A DNA stretch of 64,000 nucleotides, from assembly GCA_902571955.1 (NCBI GenBank), contig CACGDZ010000002.1, positions 58,710-122,709 of the forward strand, read 5' to 3'. Positions 43,938 to 52,666 of the stretch are shown here, in pieces. Every line of letters starts with the position of its first letter. The first letter of the stretch is position 1. The position numbers and the translations under genes are program-made. The notes under the pieces are model-generated. The model was not told the DNA's origin. It did not search any database and worked only from the letters and a program-made list of their open reading frames with translations. Origin of the DNA: an uncultured Pelagibacteraceae bacterium. GTDB taxonomy: Bacteria > Pseudomonadota > Alphaproteobacteria > Pelagibacterales > Pelagibacteraceae.

Positions 43938-44501
43938 ATGAAAAATTTTTTTTTATTTTTTATTGTTCTTTTTTCTTTAAATAATTTATCAAGTGCCAAA
44001 GAAAATTTAGTATCTGTAGCTAGCCTTTTTCATATTGATCAAATGAATTCGCACGACGAAAATTTTGCGTTATATTTTAAAACCCGTGAAAAAGCTGTCT
44101 TGGCTCGAGGAGAAAATTCAAATTATATTAATGATTTTCCAAAAGATCTTTATATTTATAACTACAAAACGAAAGAGTCTTTGCCATTAATTTCTTATGA
44201 ATGGTTTCCCAAAACAGCAAAATATTTTTTGCAAGGGTATGATTTCCCAGTTTTTCCAGATGATTTTGCATACTATCTTTTAAAAGATAACAAAACTCTG
44301 GTGATGATTAGTGCTGTAAAAAGTCTAAAAGCTAGTTTTAAATTTGATATTGTTGAAAAAAAGTTAGAGCTTTATCCTGTAAATGGAAAATTTGATTTTA
44401 TTATTTCTTCGATAGCTAAAAATTGTGGACACCATGAATTTAAAGAACATTATAAATGTAGTTTTTATAAACCTCTAATTTCCAGTACCTTAATTAATTA
44501 A
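43938..44501 (+). CDS. Exported protein of unknown function
   Basis: A 187 aa protein with a clear signal peptide (MKNFFLFFIVLFSLNNLSSA-KEN). The mature part is mixed alpha/beta with many aromatic residues (YEWFPKTAKYFLQGYDFPVF, PDDFAYYLLKD) and two C-terminal Cys (KNCGHHEFKEHYKC) that could form a disulfide. I do not recognise the family; it may be restricted to SAR11. Its 3' end overlaps that of the convergent ftsY by 8 nt. A 48-nt gap with a run of Ts precedes it. Confidence 0.6.
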   Translation: MKNFFLFFIVLFSLNNLSSAKENLVSVASLFHIDQMNSHDENFALYFKTREKAVLARGENSNYINDFPKDLYIYNYKTKESLPLISYEWFPKTAKYFLQGYDFPVFPDDFAYYLLKDNKTLVMISAVKSLKASFKFDIVEKKLELYPVNGKFDFIISSIAKNCGHHEFKEHYKCSFYKPLISSTLIN

Positions 44502-45411
44502 TTTGAGTAAATGCTTCTGCAAATTTTTCAGCATCAAAAATTTGTAAATCATCTTCTTTTTCACCTAATCCAAGTGCAATAATTGGTAGTTTATATTTCT
44601 TAGCAACAGCTAGAAGAATACCTCCTTTTGCTGTGCCATCTAATTTTGTCATAATAAGACCAGTTATTGGAATAATTTTATTAAATTCTTCAACTTGATT
44701 AATAACATTTTGCCCCGAGGTTGCGTCCAAAACTAAAATAACATCATGTGGAGCATCAGGATCAATTTTTTTAGTAACTTTTGCAATTTTTTTATATTCC
44801 TCCATCAAATTTTTTTTATTTTGTAATCTTCCAGCTGTATCAATTAAAACTTGGTCAAAATTATTGTTTAATGCTTCATCAATAGCTTTGTAAGTAACTG
44901 ATGCAGGATCTGAACCCTGAGATGATTTTGTAATTTGAACATCAACTTTGTTTGCCCAATTTTCTAGCTGTTCTATAGCTGCTGCTCTAAAAGTATCTGA
45001 TGCAGCTAACATTACTTTATTTCCATTACCCTTTAATATTTTGCTTATTTTTCCAATAGTAGTTGTCTTTCCAACACCATTAACACCTGAAATTAAAGTT
45101 GCATTTAATTTTTCTTTTTTTTTGAAGAATTCAATATTTTCTAAAGGTTTCATAATGGAAATAATATAATTTTTTAAAATATTATTTATTTCGTCAGTTA
45201 AATCTTTATTGGGATCAATTTTTGTTTGAGAAATTATTTCTCTTATTTCTGAAGCCGAAACAATACCAACATCAGATTGAATTAAGTAATCTTCAATTTT
45301 GTCTAATGTTTTGTCATCAATCTCTTTTTTTACAACTATATCTCTTAAACCCGTTGTAAAAGCTGAGGCACTTTTTTTAAAACCTGATTTAAATTTTTCG
45401 AAAATTCCCAT
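44494..45411 (-). CDS. ftsY: Signal recognition particle receptor FtsY
   Basis: A 305 aa SRP GTPase that docks ribosome-nascent-chain complexes at the inner membrane. The NG domain covers nearly the whole protein. The P-loop is GVNGVGKTTTIGK (about 107-119), then ASDTFRAAAIEQLENWA, DTAGRLQNKKNL and TKLDGTAKGG. The acidic A domain is missing, as in many alphaproteobacteria; an N-terminal amphipathic GIFEKFKSGFKKSASAF may bind membrane. It shares one base with the dapF stop upstream. ffh, its functional partner, is divergent on the other side of dapF. Confidence 0.97.
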   Translation of the reverse strand: MGIFEKFKSGFKKSASAFTTGLRDIVVKKEIDDKTLDKIEDYLIQSDVGIVSASEIREIISQTKIDPNKDLTDEINNILKNYIISIMKPLENIEFFKKKEKLNATLISGVNGVGKTTTIGKISKILKGNGNKVMLAASDTFRAAAIEQLENWANKVDVQITKSSQGSDPASVTYKAIDEALNNNFDQVLIDTAGRLQNKKNLMEEYKKIAKVTKKIDPDAPHDVILVLDATSGQNVINQVEEFNKIIPITGLIMTKLDGTAKGGILLAVAKKYKLPIIALGLGEKEDDLQIFDAEKFAEAFTQIN

Positions 45412-46235
45412 TAAATTTTAAAATTTATCTCCTCGATATCTGAAACTGGTCCTTTCATATGAATACTATTGTTTTCATCAATTGAAATTGTCAATCTACC
45501 TGTAGAAAATTCAATATCCACTTTATCATTTACCAGTCCGTTTTGTTTTGCGGCAAAAGCTGTTGCACAAGCTGCTGTACCACATGCTTTAGTAAGTCCA
45601 GCTCCTCTTTCCCACACTCTAACTTTAACCAATTCTTTGTTAACAACAGTTGCTAAAGTAACATTACATTTTTCTGGGAATAAAGAATGGTTTTCAATTT
45701 CTGGTCCAATTTTTTTAATTTCGAAGTTTTCGTTATTATCAAGAAAAAAAACTACATGTGGGTTTCCAACATTTACAGCAGTTCCACCAGAAAATTCGTT
45801 ATTATTTTTGTCAATAATTTTAATTCCTAAATTATTAGTATTTAATTCTTTAGATAACGGAATTTCATCCCATTTTGTTTTTGCAACACCTATTTCTGTA
45901 GAAACTATTTTTTCTCCAACAATATTAGATTTTAATTTGCCAGATAAAGTTGTTAGGACAATTTCTTTTTTGTTGTTTTCCTTGCCTAATAGATCAGCAA
46001 TACATCGTGTACCATTTCCACACGCACCAGACATTCCTCCGTCTGAATTATAAAATTCTAGCGAAGCATCTGAAATATCATTTTTTTTAATCAATATTAG
46101 TTGGTCACAACCAATAAATTTTCTGTCACAAATCTTTATTATTTGCTCTTTCGTCAAATTTGTAATTGTTTGTCTATTATCTATGATGACAAAATCATTA
46201 CCTAAACCGTCCATTTTAAATGCTTTAATATCCAT
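45411..46235 (-). CDS. dapF: Diaminopimelate epimerase
   Basis: A 274 aa enzyme interconverting LL- and meso-diaminopimelate for lysine and peptidoglycan. The two catalytic Cys are visible in GGMSGACGNGTRC (about 75) and GLTKACGTAACAT (about 218). It begins AFKMDGLGNDFVIID, the usual DapF start. The gene is first on the reverse strand, with ftsY following by one-base overlap. The 160-nt gap on its 5' side also carries the ffh promoter and leader. Confidence 0.96.
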   Translation of the reverse strand: MDIKAFKMDGLGNDFVIIDNRQTITNLTKEQIIKICDRKFIGCDQLILIKKNDISDASLEFYNSDGGMSGACGNGTRCIADLLGKENNKKEIVLTTLSGKLKSNIVGEKIVSTEIGVAKTKWDEIPLSKELNTNNLGIKIIDKNNNEFSGGTAVNVGNPHVVFFLDNNENFEIKKIGPEIENHSLFPEKCNVTLATVVNKELVKVRVWERGAGLTKACGTAACATAFAAKQNGLVNDKVDIEFSTGRLTISIDENNSIHMKGPVSDIEEINFKI

Positions 46236-46286
46236 ATATAGATATTTAACTTATTTATTGACTTTTTGAACCTCTATTATAGGTTG

Positions 46287-46395
46287 TTGCCGTTTCCGCA
46301 AAAACATTAACTTTGCGGTGTCTTTGGAAACAAAGAGATCGACACTAGTCAGCGAGGGTTCGCCCACTAGTGCGTTACTGCTATGCGTAATAAAT
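46287..46395 (+). ncRNA. Structured 5' leader of ffh (candidate cis-regulatory RNA)
   Basis: Several stable stems sit in the leader. P1 is CCGCAAA (46296-46302) with TTTGCGG (46312-46318). P2 is TCTTTG (46321-46326) with CAAAGA (46331-46336), capped by a GAAA tetraloop. P3 is CACTAGT (46343-46349) with ACTAGTG (46366-46372), carrying GCGA (46352-46355) with TCGC (46360-46363). A short stem, TTAC (46375-46378) with GTAA (46387-46390), ends 5 nt before the ATG. An alternative GTGTC (46318-46322) with GACAC (46341-46345) competes with P2 and P3. GC content is well above its surroundings. The start of 46287 assumes a TATTAT -10 at 46275-46280. It lacks the SRP RNA GGAAGGAAGCA core. Confidence 0.62.
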
Positions 46396-47754
46396 ATGTT
46401 TGAAAATTTAACAAATAAATTTGAAGAAATTTTTTCTTCTCTGAAAAAGGCACCTTCGCTTGATGAAGCTCAAGTAGATGAAGGTTTAAGAGGTATTAGG
46501 CAAGCCTTACTTGAAGCAGATGTTTCTTTGGATGTTGCAAAAGATTTTATTGAAAAAGTTAAGCCAAAAGCATTAGGCCAAGAGATAATAAGGTCTACCT
46601 CTCCTGGGGATATGGTTGTTAAAATTGTTTATGATGAGCTTGTAGATTTATTAGGTGCAACGAATAATGAGATAAACTTAAACGCAGTACCGCCTGTGCC
46701 AATGATGTTAGTTGGGTTACAAGGTTCTGGAAAAACAACAACAACAGCAAAATTAGCAAAATTTTTAGAAAGTAATAAAAAGAAAAAAGTAATGATGGTC
46801 AGTCTAGATATTTACAGACCAGCTGCACAAGAACAACTTAGATCTTTAGGAGAACAAAATAATATTTTAACTTTACCTATTATAGAAGGTCAGCAACCTG
46901 CTGATATTTGTAGAAGAGCAATAAGTGCTGCTAATTTAAATGGAGCTGAAATAATTTTATTTGATACTGCTGGTAGAACTCAAATCGATTTACAAATGAT
47001 GAGTGAGATTAAGCAAATTGAAGCTGTAATTAATCCAACAGAAACTTTCTTAGTTGCAGACTCTTTAACAGGTCAAGTTGCAGCCTCAGTGGCAAAAGAA
47101 TTTAAAAATACAGTTAATTTATCTGGAATTATTTTAACTAGGGCTGACGGTGATGCAAGAGGTGGAGCTGCAGTGAGTATGAAATATGTTTCAAATGTTC
47201 CAATTAAATTTTTAGGTATAGGAGAAAAAATAGATAATCTTGAAGTATTCCATCCAGATAGAATTGCAAACAGAATACTTGGAATGGGAGATATCGTATC
47301 TCTTGTAGAAAAAGCTGCACAAGATTTAGGTGAAGAGAATATTAAAAAAGCAGAGGAAAATTTAAAAAAAGGTCAATTCTCTATGGAAGATTATTTGTCT
47401 CAATTAAGACAAATGAAAAAAATGGGTGGTATTGAGGGAATTATGTCTTTTATGCCAGGAGTATCTAAAATTAAATCTCAAATGGACTCTGCAGGTATTG
47501 ATGAAAGTATAATATCAAAAAATGAAGCTATTATTCTATCAATGACAAAAAAAGAGAGAGAGAACCCGAAAATAATAGATGGTTCTAGAAAAAAAAGAAT
47601 TGCTAATGGCTCTGGCACAGATCCAGCCACTATCAATAAATTGCTTAAGCAGTTTAAAATGATGTCTGAAATGATGAAAAAGATGTCAAAAGGAAATCTG
47701 AAAGGTATGTCAGATAAAGGTATACCGCCAGAGCTATTTAACCAATTAAAGTAA
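46396..47754 (+). CDS. ffh: Signal recognition particle protein Ffh
   Basis: A 452 aa SRP GTPase binding signal sequences and 4.5S RNA. The N domain starts [16 protein letters not shown]. The P-loop is [18 protein letters not shown] (about 106-123), then [28 protein letters not shown] and [12 protein letters not shown]. The M domain holds the RNA-binding stretch [17 protein letters not shown] and a Met-rich tail. I chose the ATG 46396 because it begins the conserved N domain; an upstream GTG at 46318 would read through the structured leader. It is followed by rpsP after 14 nt. Confidence 0.97.
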   Translation: MFENLTNKFEEIFSSLKKAPSLDEAQVDEGLRGIRQALLEADVSLDVAKDFIEKVKPKALGQEIIRSTSPGDMVVKIVYDELVDLLGATNNEINLNAVPPVPMMLVGLQGSGKTTTTAKLAKFLESNKKKKVMMVSLDIYRPAAQEQLRSLGEQNNILTLPIIEGQQPADICRRAISAANLNGAEIILFDTAGRTQIDLQMMSEIKQIEAVINPTETFLVADSLTGQVAASVAKEFKNTVNLSGIILTRADGDARGGAAVSMKYVSNVPIKFLGIGEKIDNLEVFHPDRIANRILGMGDIVSLVEKAAQDLGEENIKKAEENLKKGQFSMEDYLSQLRQMKKMGGIEGIMSFMPGVSKIKSQMDSAGIDESIISKNEAIILSMTKKERENPKIIDGSRKKRIANGSGTDPATINKLLKQFKMMSEMMKKMSKGNLKGMSDKGIPPELFNQLK

Positions 47755-47768
47755 AAAAAGGAGAACAA

Positions 47769-48227
47769 ATGTTAAAATTAAGATTATCAAGAGGTGGAAC
47801 AAAAAAACGTCCTGTTTATAAGGTTGTTGTTGCCGACAGTCGTTTTGCAAGAGATGGAAGATTTATAGAGAAGGTTGGTTTCTTTAACCCTCTATTACCA
47901 AAAGAGAAAAAAGAAAGAGTGGGCCTAGAAGCTGAGAGAATAAAATATTGGCTTGGTCAAGGCGCTAAACCAACAACTAGAGTAGCAAGAATTTTAGGTG
48001 AGAACGAATTAATGCCTATGCCTGCTAATGGAAATAATCCAATTAAAGCAGTACCAAAAAAAGAGAGAAATAAAAAAGAAGAGGATAATAAAGAAGCTCC
48101 TAAAGCAGAAGCAGCTCCAGCAGCAGAAGCTCCTAAGGAAGAAGCTCCAAAAGCAGAAGCTCCTAAGGAAGAAGCTCCAAAAGCAGAAGCTCCTGAAGAA
48201 GAAGCTCCAGCAGAGGAAAAAAAATAA
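47769..48227 (+). CDS. rpsP: Ribosomal protein bS16 with low-complexity C-terminal extension
   Basis: A 152 aa small-subunit protein, where bS16 is usually 80-90 aa or somewhat longer in alphaproteobacteria. The core (about 1-90) has [40 protein letters not shown] and [14 protein letters not shown]. The last 55 residues are a Lys/Glu/Ala/Pro-rich tail built from an [10 protein letters not shown] repeat. A clear AGGAG ribosome site precedes the ATG. It lies in ffh-rpsP-trmD-rplS; rimM, usually between rpsP and trmD, is absent. Confidence 0.96.
   Translation: MLKLRLSRGGTKKRPVYKVVVADSRFARDGRFIEKVGFFNPLLPKEKKERVGLEAERIKYWLGQGAKPTTRVARILGENELMPMPANGNNPIKAVPKKERNKKEEDNKEAPKAEAAPAAEAPKEEAPKAEAPKEEAPKAEAPEEEAPAEEKK
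48123..48212 (+). repeat. Three-copy 30-nt tandem repeat encoding the bS16 tail
   Basis: Units at 48123-48152 and 48153-48182 are identical over 30 nt (starting GCAGAAGCTCCTAAGGAAGA). A third, 48183-48212, has a few changes. Each encodes [10 protein letters not shown] or a variant. The period is in frame, so unit number can change without harming the ribosomal core. Confidence 0.9.
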
Positions 48228-48241
48228 TTTAAAGATTATTT

Positions 48242-48928
48242 ATGTGGCAAGCTCAAGTGTTTACACTTTATCCAGAGGTTTTTCCTGGTCCTTTATCTAA
48301 AGGACTCTATGGAAAAGCTTTATCAAATAATTTATGGAAACTTAAAGTTGTAAATATAAGAGATGCAGCTGATGACAAACATAAAACAGTAGATGACACA
48401 CCTTATGGGGGTGGTTCAGGGATGTTGTTAAAAGCAGATGTTCTTGCAAAGTCTTTAGATGAAAACAAAAATGAGAGTGAGAGAATTTTATACTTATCGC
48501 CAAAAGGAAAAAAATTTGATCAAAATTTAGCAAAAGAGCTAGCTAGTGAAAAATCTCTGTCTTTAATTTGTGGTCATTTTGAAGGTGTGGACGAAAGAAT
48601 ACTTTCAACAAGAAATATTGAGGAAATTAGTATTGGAGATTATGTTTTGTCAGGCGGGGAGTCAGCTGCGTATGTAGTTATAGATAGTATTTTAAGATTG
48701 CTGCCAGGTGTATTAGGAAATGAAAACTCTAAATTAGATGAAACCTTTGAAAATGGTCTTCTAGAGTATCCTCAGTATACAAAACCTCAAATTTGGGAGG
48801 AAAAAGCTGTGCCAGACGTGCTATTATCAGGTGATCATAATAAAATTAAACACTGGCGTTTATCTCAATCTGAGGCTATAACACGCGACCGAAGACCAGA
48901 TTTATGGGAAAAATATAAGAAGAATTAA
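48242..48928 (+). CDS. trmD: tRNA (guanine-N1-)-methyltransferase TrmD
   Basis: A 228 aa enzyme methylating G37 of tRNAs that read CCN, CUN and CGG codons, preventing +1 frameshifts. Its trefoil-knot SPOUT core is seen in [29 protein letters not shown] and [23 protein letters not shown]. It starts [20 protein letters not shown]. It lies 14 nt after rpsP and is followed by rplS after 16 nt. Confidence 0.97.
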   Translation: MWQAQVFTLYPEVFPGPLSKGLYGKALSNNLWKLKVVNIRDAADDKHKTVDDTPYGGGSGMLLKADVLAKSLDENKNESERILYLSPKGKKFDQNLAKELASEKSLSLICGHFEGVDERILSTRNIEEISIGDYVLSGGESAAYVVIDSILRLLPGVLGNENSKLDETFENGLLEYPQYTKPQIWEEKAVPDVLLSGDHNKIKHWRLSQSEAITRDRRPDLWEKYKKN

Positions 48929-48944
48929 CTTGATAAATATTAAC

Positions 48945-49520
48945 ATGAAAACAATTGAAGAAATAAACCAGCATAACGTTAACAAAATTCTTTCAGAGAA
49001 AAAAATTCCAGAATTTTATCCTGGAGACGTTGTTAAAGTTGGTGTGAGAATTACCGAGGGTAAAAAAGAAAGAATTCAATATTTTGAGGGAGTGTGTATT
49101 GCTAAAAAAAGCAGAGACTTAAACTCATCTTTTACGGTTAGAAAGATTTCATTTGGAGAGGGTGTTGAGAGAACTTTTCCTTTATTTGGAACTTTAATTG
49201 ACTCAATTAAGGTTATTAGATCAGGTAAAGTAAGAAGAGCAAAACTTTATTATTTAAGAGACAGAACTGGTAAATCAGCAAGGATTGCAGAAAAAATTAG
49301 AAAAAAAATTGGTATTGATATCGAGGCAAAACCAGAGACAGTTACAGAAGAAAATGTAGCTCCTGCAGTAGAAGCAACAAAAGAAGAAGCTCCAAAAGCA
49401 GAAGCAGCACCAGTAACAGAGGCTACTAAAGCAGAAGCAGCACCTAAAGAAGAGGCGGCTCCAGCAGCAGAGGCTCCTAAAGAAGAACAAAAATCAGAAA
49501 GCTCTACAGAAAAAAAATAA
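48945..49520 (+). CDS. rplS: Ribosomal protein bL19 with low-complexity C-terminal extension
   Basis: A 191 aa large-subunit protein; bL19 is normally about 115-130 aa. The core (about 1-125) has [56 protein letters not shown] and [18 protein letters not shown]. The last 60 residues are an Ala/Glu/Lys/Pro/Thr-rich tail with [14 protein letters not shown] units, like the tail of bS16 two genes upstream. I chose ATG 48945; a TTG at 48930 would add five residues. It ends the ribosomal group, and leuC starts 11 nt later. Confidence 0.95.
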   Translation: MKTIEEINQHNVNKILSEKKIPEFYPGDVVKVGVRITEGKKERIQYFEGVCIAKKSRDLNSSFTVRKISFGEGVERTFPLFGTLIDSIKVIRSGKVRRAKLYYLRDRTGKSARIAEKIRKKIGIDIEAKPETVTEENVAPAVEATKEEAPKAEAAPVTEATKAEAAPKEEAAPAAEAPKEEQKSESSTEKK

Positions 49521-49531
49521 TTTTTTTTTCA

Positions 49532-50935
49532 ATGTCTACAACATTATACGATAAAATTTGGAACGATCATCTAGTTGACCAACAAGATGATGGCACATCT
49601 TTACTTTTTGTAGATAGACATTTAATTCATGAGGTGACAAGCCCCCAAGCTTTTGAAGGATTAAGAAATTCTAACAGAAAAGTTAGACATCCAAATTTAA
49701 CTTTAGCAGTTGCAGATCATAATGTTCCAACAACCGACAGATCAAAAGGTATTTCAGATGAAGAGTCAAAAATTCAAGTAGATACTTTAGAGGCAAATTG
49801 TAAAGAATTCGGTGTTCAGTTATTTGGTATGGATGATAAGAGGCAAGGTATCGTTCATATTATTGGACCTGAACAAGGTTTTACTCAACCAGGTACAGTT
49901 ATTGTTTGTGGAGATAGTCATACCGCAACGCATGGAGCATTTGGTGCTTTAGCATTTGGAATAGGAACTTCAGAAGTTGAACATGTTTTAGCAACCCAAA
50001 CACTAGTTCAGAAAAAAGCTAAAAATTTTAGAATTAATGTTAACGGTGAACTTCCTTTAGGAGTTACTTCTAAAGATGTAATACTTCAAATAATTGGAAA
50101 AATAGGTACAGCAGGTGGAACAGGATCTGTTGTAGAATATGCTGGAAATTTAATAAGATCTTTAAGTGTTGAGCAAAGAATGACTATTTGCAATATGACA
50201 ATTGAAGGTGGTGCAAGAGCAGGATTAATTGCACCAGATGAAAAAATTTTTGAATATTTAAAAGGAAAACCAATGTCACCAAAAAGTGAAAATTGGGATA
50301 AAGCTTTGAACTATTGGGAAACTTTAAAAACAGACTCTGATGCTAGTTTTGATAAAGAAATTAGCCTTAATGCAAATGAAATTTTACCTATGATTACATG
50401 GGGTACATCACCGCAAGATGTAATAACAATTGATGGAAAAGTTCCAAATCCAAATAATGAGACTGATGAAGATAAAAAAAATTCAATTGAAAGAGCTTTA
50501 AAGTATATGGGTTTAAAACCTGACATGGCAGCCACAGATATAAAAATAGATAAAGTATTTATTGGTAGTTGTACTAATGGCAGAATAGAAGATTTGAGAG
50601 AAGCAGCAAAAATCGTAAAAGATAAAAAAGTATCATCGCATGTTAATGCTATAGTAGTTCCAGGCTCAGGCTTAGTTAAAGAACAAGCAGAGCAAGAAGG
50701 ACTAGATAAAATTTTTGTTAGCTCAGGGTTTGAATGGAGAGAACCAGGTTGCTCTATGTGTTTAGCGATGAATGCCGATAAATTAAAACCAGAAGAAAGA
50801 TGCGCCTCTACATCAAATAGAAATTTTGAGGGAAGACAAGGACGAGGTGGTAGAACTCATCTAGTTAGCCCAGGAATGGCTGCAGCAGCTGCAATTTCAG
50901 GTAATTTAGATGATGTCAGAAAGTATCAAAATTAA
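49532..50935 (+). CDS. leuC: 3-isopropylmalate dehydratase large subunit
   Basis: A 467 aa aconitase-family subunit that isomerises 2-isopropylmalate to 3-isopropylmalate with LeuD, in leucine synthesis. The [4Fe-4S] ligands are in [17 protein letters not shown] (about 347-363) and [13 protein letters not shown] (about 407-419). Other signatures are [20 protein letters not shown] and [21 protein letters not shown]. It is immediately followed by leuD (adjacent start) and leuB, and lies behind rplS with an 11-nt gap of mainly Ts. Confidence 0.97.
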   Translation: MSTTLYDKIWNDHLVDQQDDGTSLLFVDRHLIHEVTSPQAFEGLRNSNRKVRHPNLTLAVADHNVPTTDRSKGISDEESKIQVDTLEANCKEFGVQLFGMDDKRQGIVHIIGPEQGFTQPGTVIVCGDSHTATHGAFGALAFGIGTSEVEHVLATQTLVQKKAKNFRINVNGELPLGVTSKDVILQIIGKIGTAGGTGSVVEYAGNLIRSLSVEQRMTICNMTIEGGARAGLIAPDEKIFEYLKGKPMSPKSENWDKALNYWETLKTDSDASFDKEISLNANEILPMITWGTSPQDVITIDGKVPNPNNETDEDKKNSIERALKYMGLKPDMAATDIKIDKVFIGSCTNGRIEDLREAAKIVKDKKVSSHVNAIVVPGSGLVKEQAEQEGLDKIFVSSGFEWREPGCSMCLAMNADKLKPEERCASTSNRNFEGRQGRGGRTHLVSPGMAAAAAISGNLDDVRKYQN

Positions 50936-51541
50936 ATGCAAAAATTTAATAAATTAAAAAGTATCCCAGCTTATTTACCAATTGTAAATATTGATACAGA
51001 TATGATAATTCCAAAGCAGTTTTTAAAAACTATCAAAAGAACTGGTCTAGGAAAAAATTTATTTTTTGAAATGAGATATGATGATCAAGGTAAAGAAATA
51101 AATGATTTTGTGTTAAACAAAGATCCATTTAATCAATCTAAAATTTTAATTGCTGGAAAAAACTTTGGATGTGGTTCATCAAGAGAACATGCTCCTTGGG
51201 CACTATTAGATTTTGGTATTACATGTGTAATAAGCTCAAGTTATGCAGATATTTTTTTTAGTAATTGTTTTAAAAATGGAATTTTGCCTATAATCCTTGA
51301 AGAAGAAAAAATAAAAGAGCTATCTGAATACGCAAATAGACAAGAAGAAATTTCTATTGATTTGCAAGAGGAAAAAATAGTTTATGGAAATAATGAGCTA
51401 AAATTTGAAGTTGATCCATTTAAGAAAAAATGTTTGTTAGAAGGGCTTGATGATATCGCTTTATCACTAAAAAAATCAGAAAAAATAGAAAAGTTTGAAA
51501 CAAATTTAAAAAACGAAAAGCCTTGGGTATTTAATGATTAA
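50936..51541 (+). CDS. leuD: 3-isopropylmalate dehydratase small subunit
   Basis: A 201 aa subunit of isopropylmalate isomerase forming the swivel domain. The sequence [17 protein letters not shown], then [21 protein letters not shown] with [20 protein letters not shown], is the standard LeuD set. Length is normal. The ATG follows the leuC stop directly, with no gap, and the end overlaps the leuB start by 8 nt, so the three leucine genes are translationally coupled. Confidence 0.97.
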   Translation: MQKFNKLKSIPAYLPIVNIDTDMIIPKQFLKTIKRTGLGKNLFFEMRYDDQGKEINDFVLNKDPFNQSKILIAGKNFGCGSSREHAPWALLDFGITCVISSSYADIFFSNCFKNGILPIILEEEKIKELSEYANRQEEISIDLQEEKIVYGNNELKFEVDPFKKKCLLEGLDDIALSLKKSEKIEKFETNLKNEKPWVFND

Positions 51542-52640
51542 AGTAAAAAAAAGAAAAATACTTTTACTTCCTGGTGATGGTATTGGTCCAGAGGTAATAA
51601 CTGAGGTAAAAAAAATCATTAACTGGTTTAATGATAAAAAATCTTTAGATTTTGAAATTGATCAGGAGCTAGTTGGTGGTTGTTCTTATGATAAACATGG
51701 CACCCCAATCACTGATGAGGTTTTTTATAAAGCACTAGAAAGTGAAGTAATTATGCTTGGAGCAGTTGGTGGTCCTACATGGGATAACCTAGAATTTTCC
51801 AAAAAACCAGAAAGAGCATTATTAAAACTTAGGAAAGAATTAAAGCTTTTTGCAAACTTAAGGCCTGCAATTTGTTTTAAACAATTAGTCGATGCTTCAA
51901 CCCTTAAGCCAGAGGTAGTTTCAGGACTAGATATAATGATTGTAAGAGAGTTAACGGGTGGAATATATTTTGGTGAACCTAGAGGAATAAAGCCAATTGA
52001 AAATGGTGAAAGAAAAGGAATTAATACTCATACATATACAACTAGTGAAATTACAAGAGTAGCTAGAGTTGCTTTTGATTTAGCAAGAAAAAGATCAAAC
52101 AAAGTTACATCATGTGAAAAGTCAAATGTAATGGAAGCTGGACAATTGTGGAAAGAAGAAGTTAAAGAACTTCATGAAAAAGAATACAAAGATGTAGAGT
52201 TAAGCCATATGTTAGCAGATAACTGCGCAATGCAACTTTTAAGAAACCCAAAGCAATTTGATGTAATTGTAACCGATAATTTATTTGGGGATATGCTGTC
52301 TGATCAAGCTTCGATGTTAACTGGATCTTTAGGTCTTTTGCCGTCAGCGTCTTTGGGTGCAAAAAATAAAGATGGTGAGATGAGAGCAATGTATGAGCCA
52401 ATACATGGATCGGCTCCTGATATAGCTGGACAAGGTATTGCAAATCCAATAGCTTCTATTTTAAGTTTTGCTATGGCTTTAAGGTACTCTTTAGATCTTG
52501 ATAAAGAAGCAGATGTTTTAGAAAAGGCAGTTCAAGATGTTCTAAATGATGGATTAAGAACAAAAGACATAATGTCAGAAGGCATGAAAGAAACGTCTAC
52601 TTCAGCAATGGGTGATGCGATAATTTCAAAATTGCAATAA
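51534..52640 (+). CDS. leuB: 3-isopropylmalate dehydrogenase
   Basis: A 368 aa NAD-dependent enzyme that oxidatively decarboxylates 3-isopropylmalate. It starts [31 protein letters not shown] and [17 protein letters not shown] carry the substrate residues. The divalent metal and NAD sites are in [17 protein letters not shown] and [19 protein letters not shown]. It is the third gene of leuCDB and is separated from dmdC by 26 nt without a terminator. Confidence 0.97.
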   Translation: MIKVKKRKILLLPGDGIGPEVITEVKKIINWFNDKKSLDFEIDQELVGGCSYDKHGTPITDEVFYKALESEVIMLGAVGGPTWDNLEFSKKPERALLKLRKELKLFANLRPAICFKQLVDASTLKPEVVSGLDIMIVRELTGGIYFGEPRGIKPIENGERKGINTHTYTTSEITRVARVAFDLARKRSNKVTSCEKSNVMEAGQLWKEEVKELHEKEYKDVELSHMLADNCAMQLLRNPKQFDVIVTDNLFGDMLSDQASMLTGSLGLLPSASLGAKNKDGEMRAMYEPIHGSAPDIAGQGIANPIASILSFAMALRYSLDLDKEADVLEKAVQDVLNDGLRTKDIMSEGMKETSTSAMGDAIISKLQ

Positions 52641-52666
52641 AACTAGAATTATTTTAAGGTTTAAAT

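Noticed and set aside
45469..46053. Long forward open frame opposite dapF (194 aa)
   Set aside because: It lies entirely within dapF, whose motifs are unequivocal; no start signal or family resemblance.
46318..46395. GTG-started N-terminal extension of Ffh (26 extra residues)
   Set aside because: It runs through the base-paired leader, encodes residues not seen in Ffh, and the conserved N domain begins at ATG 46396.
46287..46395. SRP (4.5S) RNA or tRNA/tmRNA gene between the SRP genes
   Set aside because: Neither strand has the GGAAGGAAGCA core of SRP RNA. The GGGTTCGCC stretch resembles a T-loop, but no acceptor or anticodon arms can be built.
48028..48300. Open frame inside and beyond rpsP (Gln/Lys/Leu-rich)
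   Set aside because: It is a frame-shifted reading of the repetitive bS16 tail and runs into trmD; a by-product of low complexity.
49275..49490. Reverse-strand Cys/Phe-rich open frame opposite the bL19 tail
   Set aside because: Shadow of the GCA/GAA-rich tail; no ribosome site and a composition unlike any real protein.
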